In this document: piece by piece, positions 57,269-64,000 of the stretch
How positions within the stretch are numbered: the first letter of the stretch is position 1
Layout: every line of letters begins with the position of its first letter
Assembly (NCBI GenBank): GCA_026415295.1
Contig: JAOAHJ010000008.1
Location: forward strand, 50,365-114,364
Direction: 5' to 3'
DNA: 64,000 nucleotides
From: Spirochaetota bacterium
GTDB lineage: Bacteria; Spirochaetota; JAAYUW01; JAOAHJ01
Program-made: the position numbers and the translations under genes
The notes under the pieces: generated by a model
What the model saw: the letters and a program-made list of their open reading frames with translations, nothing else
What the model was told of the DNA's origin: nothing
Databases searched by the model: none

Positions 57269-57835
57269 ACTACCCCCTAACCTAATTTAATTTTAAAATA
57301 ATTGTTTAATATAAAAAAATTTATTAAAGTATTATAATATAAACTATAGTATAAATAATATACATGCTTGATAAAAAATATGCAATTTACTAATAAATAA
57401 AATAAAAAACATTTAATAAATAATTTTTATTTGTAAATTTTATAATATTACTTAGCAATTAAAATACCATCAAGTAAAATTTTTAAACTAAAATATAATT
57501 AAACATTATTTATTATTAAAAATATTATTTTAATTTTTATGAATATATATTTTTTAATTCAATAATCTTAAAAAAATGTTTAATTATTTTAAATTAAATA
57601 GTACAAAATATATACATGTGTGTAATTATTTTTAATATAAAATTTTTTAATTATATAATTTCATTTTAATATTTTTAAAATAATTAAAATGACAAATTAT
57701 TAAAAAAATTATTTTCTAAAAAGTTGTTTTAAAAAAAATTTGATTTAAAATATAAATATAAAGAAATAATAATTTAATTTATTAAATAAAATTTTATTTT
57801 TAAAAATTAAAAAAATTTAAATTAGGAGGATAAAA
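57269..57835. other. 567-base AT-rich region between clpB and the tandem exported genes
   Basis: This is the longest non-coding stretch in the window. It is almost pure A/T with no coding frame or tRNA. The one ordered element I find is a perfect 10-bp inverted repeat, TCATTTTAAT (57661-57670) and ATTAAAATGA (57683-57692), 12 bases apart. It should hold the clpB promoter (minus) and the promoter of the gene at 57836 (plus). No heat-shock CIRCE is seen. Confidence 0.5.
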
Positions 57836-58564
57836 ATGAAAAGAATTAAATTTATTTTAGCGTTTTTTTTATTTTTATTTGTTTTCTCTGCTAATGTTTA
57901 TGCTTTCCCAATGCTTGGGTTTGGTTTTGTTGGTTTGAGCCAAACAGTTCAAGAACAATCACAAACCGGTTTTCTTGATAATGCTTTATATGGTATAACT
58001 ATAAGGTATAAGGGTTTTGGTATGCTTGGTTTTATTTTTGATATATTATATCTTGATACTAAATATTGGGTTCCATATGGGATGAACCCCACTGTTGTAT
58101 ATGGTCCTTGGCCATGGAATGATGTTAATAATACAATATATAATCCTGCTAAGATTGCTCAAGATGATTGGGAATATTATCATGACGAATTCATAGGTAT
58201 GTTTGATCTTGCCTTCTTTTTAGCTTTAGGCAGAACTATATCTTTCCATTTTGCTTTTGGACCTACATATTGGTGGGCAACTCCATCTGATGCCTATAAA
58301 ACAGATGATGATTTTAAGAAAGCTTATGATGCATGGTATGGTAAAGGTGGTTTTAAACTTGGGATGAACTTCAAACTTGGAGCAAATCTTGTTTTTGGTT
58401 TGATGGGAATTACTTTAGAGTACAACTATATAGCAAAAAGCATTAATGAATTTTTTGGTAGAGTTTTTGGAGATGATCCAAACCCCAATGATAAAGATTA
58501 TTATGGAATGGATTATTTAAAAAGAATGGGATATTTAGAATTTGGGATTATTTTGTGGTTATAG
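57836..58564 (+). CDS. Exported beta-rich protein (paralogue A)
   Basis: A 242-residue protein with a cleavable signal peptide (basic start, hydrophobic core, likely cut after NVYA). The mature part alternates aromatic, Gly and polar residues (GLSQTVQEQ, GITIRYKGFGMLGFIFDILY, NFKLGANLVFGLMGITLEYNY) like an outer-membrane barrel, and ends in a hydrophobic ILWL. It shares equal length and collinear motifs (DWEYYHDEF, NEFFGRVFGDDP, YYGMDYLKRMGY) with the next gene, so the two are tandem duplicates. AGGAGGA precedes the ATG. Confidence 0.75.
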   Translation: MKRIKFILAFFLFLFVFSANVYAFPMLGFGFVGLSQTVQEQSQTGFLDNALYGITIRYKGFGMLGFIFDILYLDTKYWVPYGMNPTVVYGPWPWNDVNNTIYNPAKIAQDDWEYYHDEFIGMFDLAFFLALGRTISFHFAFGPTYWWATPSDAYKTDDDFKKAYDAWYGKGGFKLGMNFKLGANLVFGLMGITLEYNYIAKSINEFFGRVFGDDPNPNDKDYYGMDYLKRMGYLEFGIILWL

Positions 58565-58606
58565 TTAAAAAATGAGTAGATTTAATTAAATAAAATTAAA
58601 ACTTTT

Positions 58607-58639
58607 AAAAAGAACTACCTTTAAGGTAGTTCTTTTTTT
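58607..58639 (+). terminator. Rho-independent terminator after paralogue A
   Basis: A strong hairpin has arms AAAAAGAACTACC and GGTAGTTCTTTTT with a five-base loop, followed by a T run. It ends transcription of the first paralogue before the second, showing that they are separate transcripts. Confidence 0.9.
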
Positions 58640-58722
58640 ATTATAATTGGATTTCAAAAATAATATACAAGAAAAAAATATGATTTGGTTGATTAATTTA
58701 AAATGAGTGCTAATTAGAAAAA

Positions 58723-58731
58723 TGATATAAT
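58723..58731 (+). promoter_or_regulatory. Extended -10 promoter before paralogue B
   Basis: TGATATAAT combines a perfect TATAAT (58726-58731) with the TG extension, 22 bases before the ATG at 58753. No good -35 box is seen, which extended -10 promoters do not need. Confidence 0.5.
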
Positions 58732-58752
58732 AGTTTTTGAAGGAGAAATTTT

Positions 58753-59481
58753 ATGAAAAAAATTATTGTTTTATTATTTTTTTTATTTTGTTTTTTTACT
58801 TCTATTTATGCATACCCTTCATATTTCTTTGATGATATTTTTGGTATAGGATTGGTAATTCACTCACAAGTAACTTCATCAGAATCTAGTACAGGTTTGT
58901 TTGATAGGTCTTTATGGGGAATAACTTTTAGGTATAAGTCTCCTAGTTTTTTAGGGGTATTGATTGATTTATTATATTTTAAAAAGATGTATTGGACTAC
59001 TTATGGAGCATCACCATATTTTTATCCATATCCCTACTCAGAAGCTGAGTTTAAAAGTGCTTTTCCATCAATAAATTTAAGTGATTGGGATTATTATCAT
59101 GAAGAATTTTTTTTACACCTTGATTTAGCATTATATTTTCCTCTATATCCATTTATGTGCCATTTTGCAATAGGACCATCTTTTTGGCTTGCAGGTGCAA
59201 ACGAGGATGTATATGAATCGAATGCTTATTTTAAAATAGCATTTGATGAGTGGTATAAAGGAGGATTTACAGTTGGCTTTAATACGAAACTTGGTTTTTC
59301 TTTATTTTTAGAACCAATTTCAATTGGTCTCGAATGGAACTATATGACAAAAAGTGTTTCTGAATTTTTTGAAAGAGTTTTTAAAGATGATCCTGATTAC
59401 ACAGACAAAAAATACTATGGAATAGAATATCTTAAAAGAATGGGATATATTGAGTTTTTTTTAATATTATGGTTTTCTTGA
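58753..59481 (+). CDS. Exported beta-rich protein (paralogue B)
   Basis: A 242-residue exported protein with a signal peptide ending at IYAYP. It follows the same plan as paralogue A: GITFRYKSPSFLGVLIDLLY, DWDYYHEEF, FNTKLGFSLF, SEFFERVFKDDP and YYGIEYLKRMGYIEF. The two differ most near residues 85-105 and 150-165, the likely surface loops. GAAGGAG precedes the ATG, and a terminator follows at 59548-59584. The pair resembles species-specific envelope proteins that diverge after duplication. No named family is recognised. Confidence 0.75.
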   Translation: MKKIIVLLFFLFCFFTSIYAYPSYFFDDIFGIGLVIHSQVTSSESSTGLFDRSLWGITFRYKSPSFLGVLIDLLYFKKMYWTTYGASPYFYPYPYSEAEFKSAFPSINLSDWDYYHEEFFLHLDLALYFPLYPFMCHFAIGPSFWLAGANEDVYESNAYFKIAFDEWYKGGFTVGFNTKLGFSLFLEPISIGLEWNYMTKSVSEFFERVFKDDPDYTDKKYYGIEYLKRMGYIEFFLILWFS

Positions 59482-59547
59482 TATTTTTATTAATAAATTG
59501 ATTGTAAAGAAAACTAGATAAAAATAAAAATTAAGATTAAAAATATA

Positions 59548-59584
59548 AAAAAGGGTTGCAACTTAAAAAGCAACCCCTTTTTTT
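59548..59584. terminator. Bidirectional terminator between paralogue B and the SpoIID gene
   Basis: GGGTTGC (59554-59560) pairs with GCAACCC (59571-59577), and runs of A before and T after make it work on both strands. It ends paralogue B on plus and the SpoIID-domain gene on minus. Confidence 0.88.
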
Positions 59585-59604
59585 AATAAAATTAAATATA
59601 ATAT

Positions 59605-60735
59605 CTATTCACTGTAGATTAATTTTGATATTTTACAATTATTGTAATAAAATTTTAATATATCTATAAAATTTTTTTGTTGTTTTGCCATATTATTTGC
59701 ACCCCATTGGGACATTCCTATTCCATGTCCATAACCCTTACCATTAAAATAAACCATATTATTTTCAATTCTTGTATCAAATAGCAATGATTTAATAATA
59801 GTAGTACCAAATTTTTCCCTAAATGTTCTCCCTTTAATAGATAAATTAGTTCCATCATTAAAGATAAGATTTATTTGGTCTACTCTTCTATCTTCGTTTC
59901 TTTTTGTCAAAGTAATGCTAAATAAGTCTTTTTTTGTATTTAGGAGATTATATTTTATAAGTAAGTCTATAAACTTATTTACTTCTATATTATATTCCCA
60001 ATTAATTGTGTTTTCTGAATATTCATCTAGTTTTATCTTATAATAAGGCAGGTCATTACCTCCCCATTCATATTTAGGAATAGTTAAAATACCACCTGAT
60101 GAAGAATGGAAAAAAGCTTTAATTATTTCTTTGTTATAAGATAAAATTAGGTCTTTTGTTTCATTAGAATATATCAAAAAATCTTTATAAGAACTCAAAT
60201 TAAAAACTTGATAGTTTGTAGAGTTTGTTATTTTAAAAGAAGGATTTGTAAGGATCTTTTCTACAACATATGTTCTTGAAACTACAGCTTGTGCTTTTAA
60301 AGCTTCTCTTTCAAATTTTGGTCCCATTTCTGCAGCTAAGACAGAAGCGACATAATCATCAAGCTCCAATTTTGATACTAGTTGCAAAAGAGAATTGTTT
60401 CCATTTTTGTCAATAAATATCTCTTTTCCAATATATTTATTCTTATAATAAAATCCAGTGTCAGTTAATATTGTGTTATTTAAATCTTTAGCTGTTAAAT
60501 AATAATCTTTTTTATTATCTGTGACATAAAAATAGGTAGCTTCATCTATTAGTATGTTTACTTTATTAACATATTTAGGAACTTTTAATATATCAGTAAT
60601 TTCATATAAAGTAGGTCTAACTTCATATGAATAGTTTAATTTACAGGAAAAAAAATTAATAAAAATTAAAAGTAAGAAAAATAATAAAATTAACTTTATT
60701 TTGACTTTTTTAGTTGTATTAAATAATTTATTCAT
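59605..60735 (-). CDS. SpoIID/LytB-domain envelope protein
   Basis: A 376-residue predicted envelope protein with a hydrophobic N-terminal segment ending in INFFSC, possibly a relaxed lipobox. Residues about 120-375 form a SpoIID/LytB domain: YVASVLAAEMGPKFEREALK, KAQAVVSRTYV, FHSSSGGIL, and GKGYGHGIGMSQWGANNMA. In sporulators SpoIID cuts denuded glycan strands; outside them the domain occurs in cell-wall proteins of spirochaetes and others. There is no sporulation context here. AAGGAG precedes the ATG. Confidence 0.88.
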   Translation of the reverse strand: MNKLFNTTKKVKIKLILLFFLLLIFINFFSCKLNYSYEVRPTLYEITDILKVPKYVNKVNILIDEATYFYVTDNKKDYYLTAKDLNNTILTDTGFYYKNKYIGKEIFIDKNGNNSLLQLVSKLELDDYVASVLAAEMGPKFEREALKAQAVVSRTYVVEKILTNPSFKITNSTNYQVFNLSSYKDFLIYSNETKDLILSYNKEIIKAFFHSSSGGILTIPKYEWGGNDLPYYKIKLDEYSENTINWEYNIEVNKFIDLLIKYNLLNTKKDLFSITLTKRNEDRRVDQINLIFNDGTNLSIKGRTFREKFGTTIIKSLLFDTRIENNMVYFNGKGYGHGIGMSQWGANNMAKQQKNFIDILKFYYNNCKISKLIYSE

Positions 60736-60805
60736 ATGCTCCTTTTAAATATAAATTTAAATTAATTTTTATTCAAAAACTTATTCATAAATATAAAAAT
60801 AGATT

Positions 60806-61600
60806 TTATCTTTTCATTCCAATTGCAGTTTGTAGCAAAGAATCTGAAGTTTGAACAGATTTTGAATTAAATTCATATGCTCTTTGTGCAACTATCATTT
60901 GAACCATTTCATCTACAAGATTTACATTTGACATTTCAAGATATCCTTGTCTAACAGTACCAAATCCATCAATATTTGGCATACCTCTAATAGCTCTTCC
61001 TGAGTTTGGGGTTTCTTTAAATAAATTTTCTCCTATTGCATCAAGTCCTGCTGGGTTAACAAATCTATATAGATCAATTTGCCCAATTAATACAGGTATA
61101 TCGTTATCATAAGTTTTTACAAAAATTTTACCTTGTGGAGTTATATTTATTGATTCGTAAATAAATCCATCGGGAAGAATGATTTCTGGTACAATTCGAT
61201 AACCTTGAGATGTAACAACTTGACCGTTTTCATCGATTTTAAAAGAACCATCTCTTGTATATGCGAAGCTTCCATCTGGTAGTTGTACTCTGAAAAAACC
61301 TTCTCCTGCAATAGCAATATCTAATTTATTTCCTGTATGTTCTAAAGCTCCTTGGTGAAAAAGTTTTTGAGTTGCTGAAACTTTAGAACCATATCCTACC
61401 ATCATTCCAACTGGTCTTACAGTTTCTTCTTCAATTGTAGTTCCAGCCATATAAAGCTTCTGGTATAATAAATCTTCAAATTCTGCTCTACCTTTTTTAA
61501 AACCGTATGTATTGACATTGGCTAGGTTATTTGATATCACATCTATGTTTACTTGTTGGGAACTCATGCCAGAAGCACCTATCCATAATGACCTTATCAT
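60806..61600 (-). CDS. flgG: Flagellar distal rod protein FlgG
   Basis: Distal rod subunit of the flagellar basal body. The 264-residue chain starts MIRSLWIGASGMSSQQVNID and ISNNLANVNTYGFKKGRAEF, and the C-terminal helix contains VNLVDEMVQMIVAQRAYEFN and TAIGMKR, the standard FlgG end. It is exported by the flagellar type III system. GGGAGG lies before the ATG. It follows flgF by 36 bases on the same strand, the usual flgF-flgG order. Length and both end motifs are intact. Confidence 0.96.
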   Translation of the reverse strand: MIRSLWIGASGMSSQQVNIDVISNNLANVNTYGFKKGRAEFEDLLYQKLYMAGTTIEEETVRPVGMMVGYGSKVSATQKLFHQGALEHTGNKLDIAIAGEGFFRVQLPDGSFAYTRDGSFKIDENGQVVTSQGYRIVPEIILPDGFIYESINITPQGKIFVKTYDNDIPVLIGQIDLYRFVNPAGLDAIGENLFKETPNSGRAIRGMPNIDGFGTVRQGYLEMSNVNLVDEMVQMIVAQRAYEFNSKSVQTSDSLLQTAIGMKR

Positions 61601-61636
61601 TTTATCCTCCCAAAATTTTTATAAAATTATTATTTT

Positions 61637-62440
61637 TTATCTAACTACACCAACTTGATTTACCGTTTTTTCTGCAAGCATATCGTGAGATGTTAATGCT
61701 TTAGAATTAGCTTCAAAAGCTCTTTGAGCTTCTATAAGTCTTACCATTTCAATTATTGGATTAACATTTGCTGTTTCTAGATAACCTGAAAGAACATGCA
61801 TATCTTTATTATTAATTAAATAGGGAACACCAGAATATTGAGTTTCTCTATACATTGAATTACCAATTTTTTCAGCATATTTAATTTCAGGGAAATTGTA
61901 GAATAAAATTTTATCAAGATACGAATATTCAGATTTGTTAAAATCTTTAACAAATATTTGACCAAATCTATCAATTATAAAATCTTTATCTAAAACATTT
62001 ATATAGCCTTTTTCGCCTAAAACTTTAAATCCATCCTTTGTAACTATATAACCTTCACTATCAAGATTTAATTCACCATTTCTTGTATAAAATATTCCAT
62101 AAGGAGTTTCAACTGAGAAAAATCCTTCTCTAAGTAAGGCAATGTCAAGTTTATTTTCAGTTTTGAGTAAATTACCTTGACTATAGTTTATGAATTTTTC
62201 ATTAACTTCAACACCTGTACCAACTTTTCCAACTATAGGAGCAACATCAACTGAACCAAAGTCAAAAACTAAAACTTTATCATTCATTCTTCTTAGGAGC
62301 ATTTGAGGGAATTCTTTAAATATTAATTGTTCTTCCTTATAAGATGTAGTATTGACATTTGCAAGGTTATTTGAAATAGTTGCTATTTTTTCAGCTTGTG
62401 TGATCATTCCAGAGGCAGATGTGTAAATTCCTCTAACCAT
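61637..62440 (-). CDS. flgF: Flagellar rod protein FlgF
   Basis: Proximal rod subunit. The 267-residue protein starts MVRGIYTSASGMITQAEKIA and ISNNLANVNTTSYKEEQLIF. Its C-terminal helix, NPIIEMVRLIEAQRAFEAN, is FlgF/FlgG-like, and ordering upstream of flgG separates the two. The N-terminal MVRGIYTSASGM is the FlgF form (FlgG begins MIRSLWIG). AGGGG-type SD (GGGGGAAAT) precedes the ATG. A weak sigma-28-like box lies upstream. Confidence 0.92.
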   Translation of the reverse strand: MVRGIYTSASGMITQAEKIATISNNLANVNTTSYKEEQLIFKEFPQMLLRRMNDKVLVFDFGSVDVAPIVGKVGTGVEVNEKFINYSQGNLLKTENKLDIALLREGFFSVETPYGIFYTRNGELNLDSEGYIVTKDGFKVLGEKGYINVLDKDFIIDRFGQIFVKDFNKSEYSYLDKILFYNFPEIKYAEKIGNSMYRETQYSGVPYLINNKDMHVLSGYLETANVNPIIEMVRLIEAQRAFEANSKALTSHDMLAEKTVNQVGVVR

Positions 62441-62591
62441 ATTTCCCCCATTTTAATTATTCAAACACTGAAGAATATTAACTTTAAAAATTTACTTATT
62501 AAAGCTTGTTTAGTTTATTAAGTTATCGGTAGATTATAAAAAATTAAACTTTTGCTATTGACAAAATTGAAAAAAGAATAAAAATAATAAT

Positions 62592-63485
62592 ATGGAAATT
62601 TTAATATTATTTATAAAAATATTTCTTATGATTTTTGTTTTATTCTTCTTCTTTTCATTAAAAGAAGTTTTTCTTAAGCTATACTTTTTAATTTTTTCAA
62701 TTATGATTTTATTTTTTATAAGATTATTTTTAATAAATTCAATTTATTATGATTATATTTATTATCCAATTTCTTTTATTACTATTTCTATAGAATATTT
62801 TTTATTTGTAAAAAGTAGTATTTTTTTTAATTTTGGTTTAAAAACTTATATTCGATTTTATGATTATTTAAAGATTCCTGTCTATATTATAGATTCGTCA
62901 TGTATTATGGATAATAGATTAAATTTTTTAATAAAAGAGCATGTTATAAAAGGAGTTTTTATAATTTATGATTTTATATATGAGGAACTCAAAAGAATTG
63001 CAACGAAAGAAGAGAATAAAAATAACATTATAATAGAAAATATGAGCAGATTAGATGAGCTTAAAAAGAAATATCCTCTTTTACTTATTGAAACAAAAAA
63101 AAATGAATTTAGGGGACCTGTAGATGATAAGTTAATTTATTATACAAGAAAAAATAGAGGTATTTTGATTACAAATGATTACGAATTGTATCAAAAAGCA
63201 AAAATGTTTGAAGTTGAGGTTATAGATATAAATATAATTGCAAACAACATGAAGATATTGAAAGTTCCTGGAGATAGAGTTTGTATAAAAATTATAAAAG
63301 ATGGTAAAGAACCTGATCAAGGGGTAGGATACCTTGAAGATGGGACAATGGTCGTTGTTCATCAAGGCAAAGAATTTCTTGGTAAAAATATAAATGTAGT
63401 AATTGATTCAGTAATACAGACTCCAGCAGGTAGAATTTTATTTGGTAAAAAAATTGATGATGAAGTAGTTTCCGAAAACAAATGA
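62592..63485 (+). CDS. PIN-TRAM domain membrane protein (YacL-like)
   Basis: A 297-residue protein. Residues 1-about 88 are hydrophobic with roughly three to four membrane helices. Residues about 95-215 form a PIN domain (VYIIDSSCIMDNRL with the acid, YDFIYEELKRIA, FRGPVDDKLIYY, GILITNDYELYQKA). A TRAM-like RNA-binding end follows (GVGYLEDGTMVVVHQGKEFLGKN). The arrangement is that of YacL family proteins, predicted nucleases with a membrane anchor. There is no strong SD. Substrate is unknown. Confidence 0.85.
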   Translation: MEILILFIKIFLMIFVLFFFFSLKEVFLKLYFLIFSIMILFFIRLFLINSIYYDYIYYPISFITISIEYFLFVKSSIFFNFGLKTYIRFYDYLKIPVYIIDSSCIMDNRLNFLIKEHVIKGVFIIYDFIYEELKRIATKEENKNNIIIENMSRLDELKKKYPLLLIETKKNEFRGPVDDKLIYYTRKNRGILITNDYELYQKAKMFEVEVIDINIIANNMKILKVPGDRVCIKIIKDGKEPDQGVGYLEDGTMVVVHQGKEFLGKNINVVIDSVIQTPAGRILFGKKIDDEVVSENK

Positions 63486-63582
63486 AAAATCTTTATTAGA
63501 TAATTTTCTTTATAAAATTATTTGAATTAAGTTAAAACTATATTAAAATAAAATTAATCTTAGATGAAAGGTTATTTTTTTT

Positions 63583-64000
63583 ATGGTTAGACTTTTTGAT
63601 TATTTGAAACTTGAAAATGTTATTGTTGTAGAAGGATTTAATAATAAAAGCGAGATATTTACTTTTATTGCTGAAAAATTTTCCAAGATTACTGGATTTG
63701 ATAAGGAATTTTTATATGAAGAATTTATAAAAAGAGAAGAAAGCTTATCTACAGGTATTGGTCATTCCATTGCTATTCCTCACATCTTTATTGAAGGACT
63801 TGATGATATTTATGTTCTTATTATAAAATCAAATAGATTGTTAAATTATGGCTCTGTTGATAAACAACCGGTATTTTTAATTATTTCTTTTGTAGGAGGA
63901 CTAAAAACTAGTAATAAATATTTAACTTTACTTTCACAAATTATAACAAATATTCAAAATAGAGGTTTACTTGAAAAATTGCTCGAAATTAAAGATCCTC
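63583..64000 (+). CDS. PTS EIIA (fructose/nitrogen type) domain protein, 3' end outside window
   Basis: The frame opens at ATG 63583, after AAAGG, and runs off the right edge (139 codons visible). The N-terminal EIIA type-2 domain is clear: ESLSTGIGHSIAIPH with the phospho-acceptor His67, then FIEGLDDIYVLIIK and a strand-rich continuation. It belongs to the PtsN/fructose EIIA group that regulates or phosphorylates partners. Without the 3' part I cannot say whether it is a lone EIIA, a PtsN-like regulator or part of a larger fusion. Confidence 0.8.
   Translation, partial: MVRLFDYLKLENVIVVEGFNNKSEIFTFIAEKFSKITGFDKEFLYEEFIKREESLSTGIGHSIAIPHIFIEGLDDIYVLIIKSNRLLNYGSVDKQPVFLIISFVGGLKTSNKYLTLLSQIITNIQNRGLLEKLLEIKDP

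Noticed and set aside
58705..58713. GAGTGCTAA, the right half of a CIRCE heat-shock operator
   Set aside because: The inverted left half TTAGCACTC is not present at the required spacing, and the site precedes an exported protein gene rather than a chaperone gene.
62558..62563. TTGACA just before the PIN-TRAM gene
   Set aside because: No -10 box occurs at 16-18 bases, and the ATG is too close for a normal promoter and leader.
1..64000. tRNA, rRNA, CRISPR arrays, insertion sequences and prophage genes
   Set aside because: No G+C-rich cloverleaf-like intergenic segment, no spaced direct-repeat array, and no transposase, integrase or phage structural gene was seen. Very short or divergent RNAs cannot be excluded without a covariance search.

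Overview
The window is a very AT-rich bacterial chromosome segment, roughly a quarter G+C by eye, that uses the standard code (TGA is a stop). It is densely packed with vertical, housekeeping-type genes. I see no rRNA, tRNA, CRISPR array, transposase, integrase or phage gene. The best guess for the source is a spirochaete (Spirochaetota), possibly a deep-branching, low-GC, free-living lineage. Reasons: the motility order flgN-like / flgK / flgL / fliW / csrA, the flgF-flgG pair, the block rpsF-ssb-rpsR-(polytopic membrane protein)-rplI-dnaB, many signal-anchor or lipoprotein genes, and TPR-rich hypotheticals. The phylum is an inference from gene order and style, not a proven assignment.

Layout. 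1-3.2 kb: 3' part of metK and a polytopic methyl-accepting protein. 3.3-7.7 kb: the ribosomal/replication operon with a structured rpsF leader. 7.7-10.3 kb: a TrkH/KtrB-type K+ channel and its RCK (KtrA-type) regulator. 10.4-11.4 kb: asparaginase. 11.5-19.2 kb: an alpha-glucan island (debranching enzyme, GT4 synthase-like enzyme, GH57 amylase, GT35 phosphorylase). 19.2-21.9 kb (minus): HD-GYP and HDOD signalling proteins. 22-28.5 kb: TPR protein, mtaB, rnhB, a GGDEF protein, proS and a lipoprotein. 28.5-31.1 kb: purine nucleoside phosphorylase, a membrane protein with a winged-helix regulator, and an exported protein. 31.3-35.8 kb (minus): csrA, fliW, flgL, flgK and an flgN-like gene. 35.9-46.9 kb: TPR protein, a translationally coupled pair of apparently degenerate sugar-nucleotide enzymes, a STAS protein, nadK, recN, then a run of poorly known genes including a DEDD-type nuclease. 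47-48.4 kb (minus): speD-speE. 48.8-53.2 kb: exported or lipoprotein genes and mnmA. 53.3-57.3 kb: an ArsB/NhaD-type permease and clpB, overlapping tail to tail. 57.8-59.5 kb: two tandem exported paralogues. 59.6-62.4 kb (minus): a SpoIID-domain protein, flgG and flgF. 62.6 kb to the end: a PIN-TRAM protein and the start of a PTS EIIA-type protein.

How it fits together. MetK makes SAM, which SpeD and MtaB use. The glucan island can build, trim and phosphorolyse a storage polymer. CsrA and FliW lie directly downstream of the hook-associated protein genes, and a textbook-like CsrA target sits on the flgL ribosome binding site. Several signalling proteins (HD-GYP, GGDEF) point to cyclic-di-GMP control. 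The observations I would check first are the coupled pseudo-nucleotidyltransferase / DegT-like pair, in which the PLP lysine is replaced by aspartate; the CsrA-like site at flgL; the SD-sequestering rpsF leader; and the unknown gene block at 43.4-47.0 kb.
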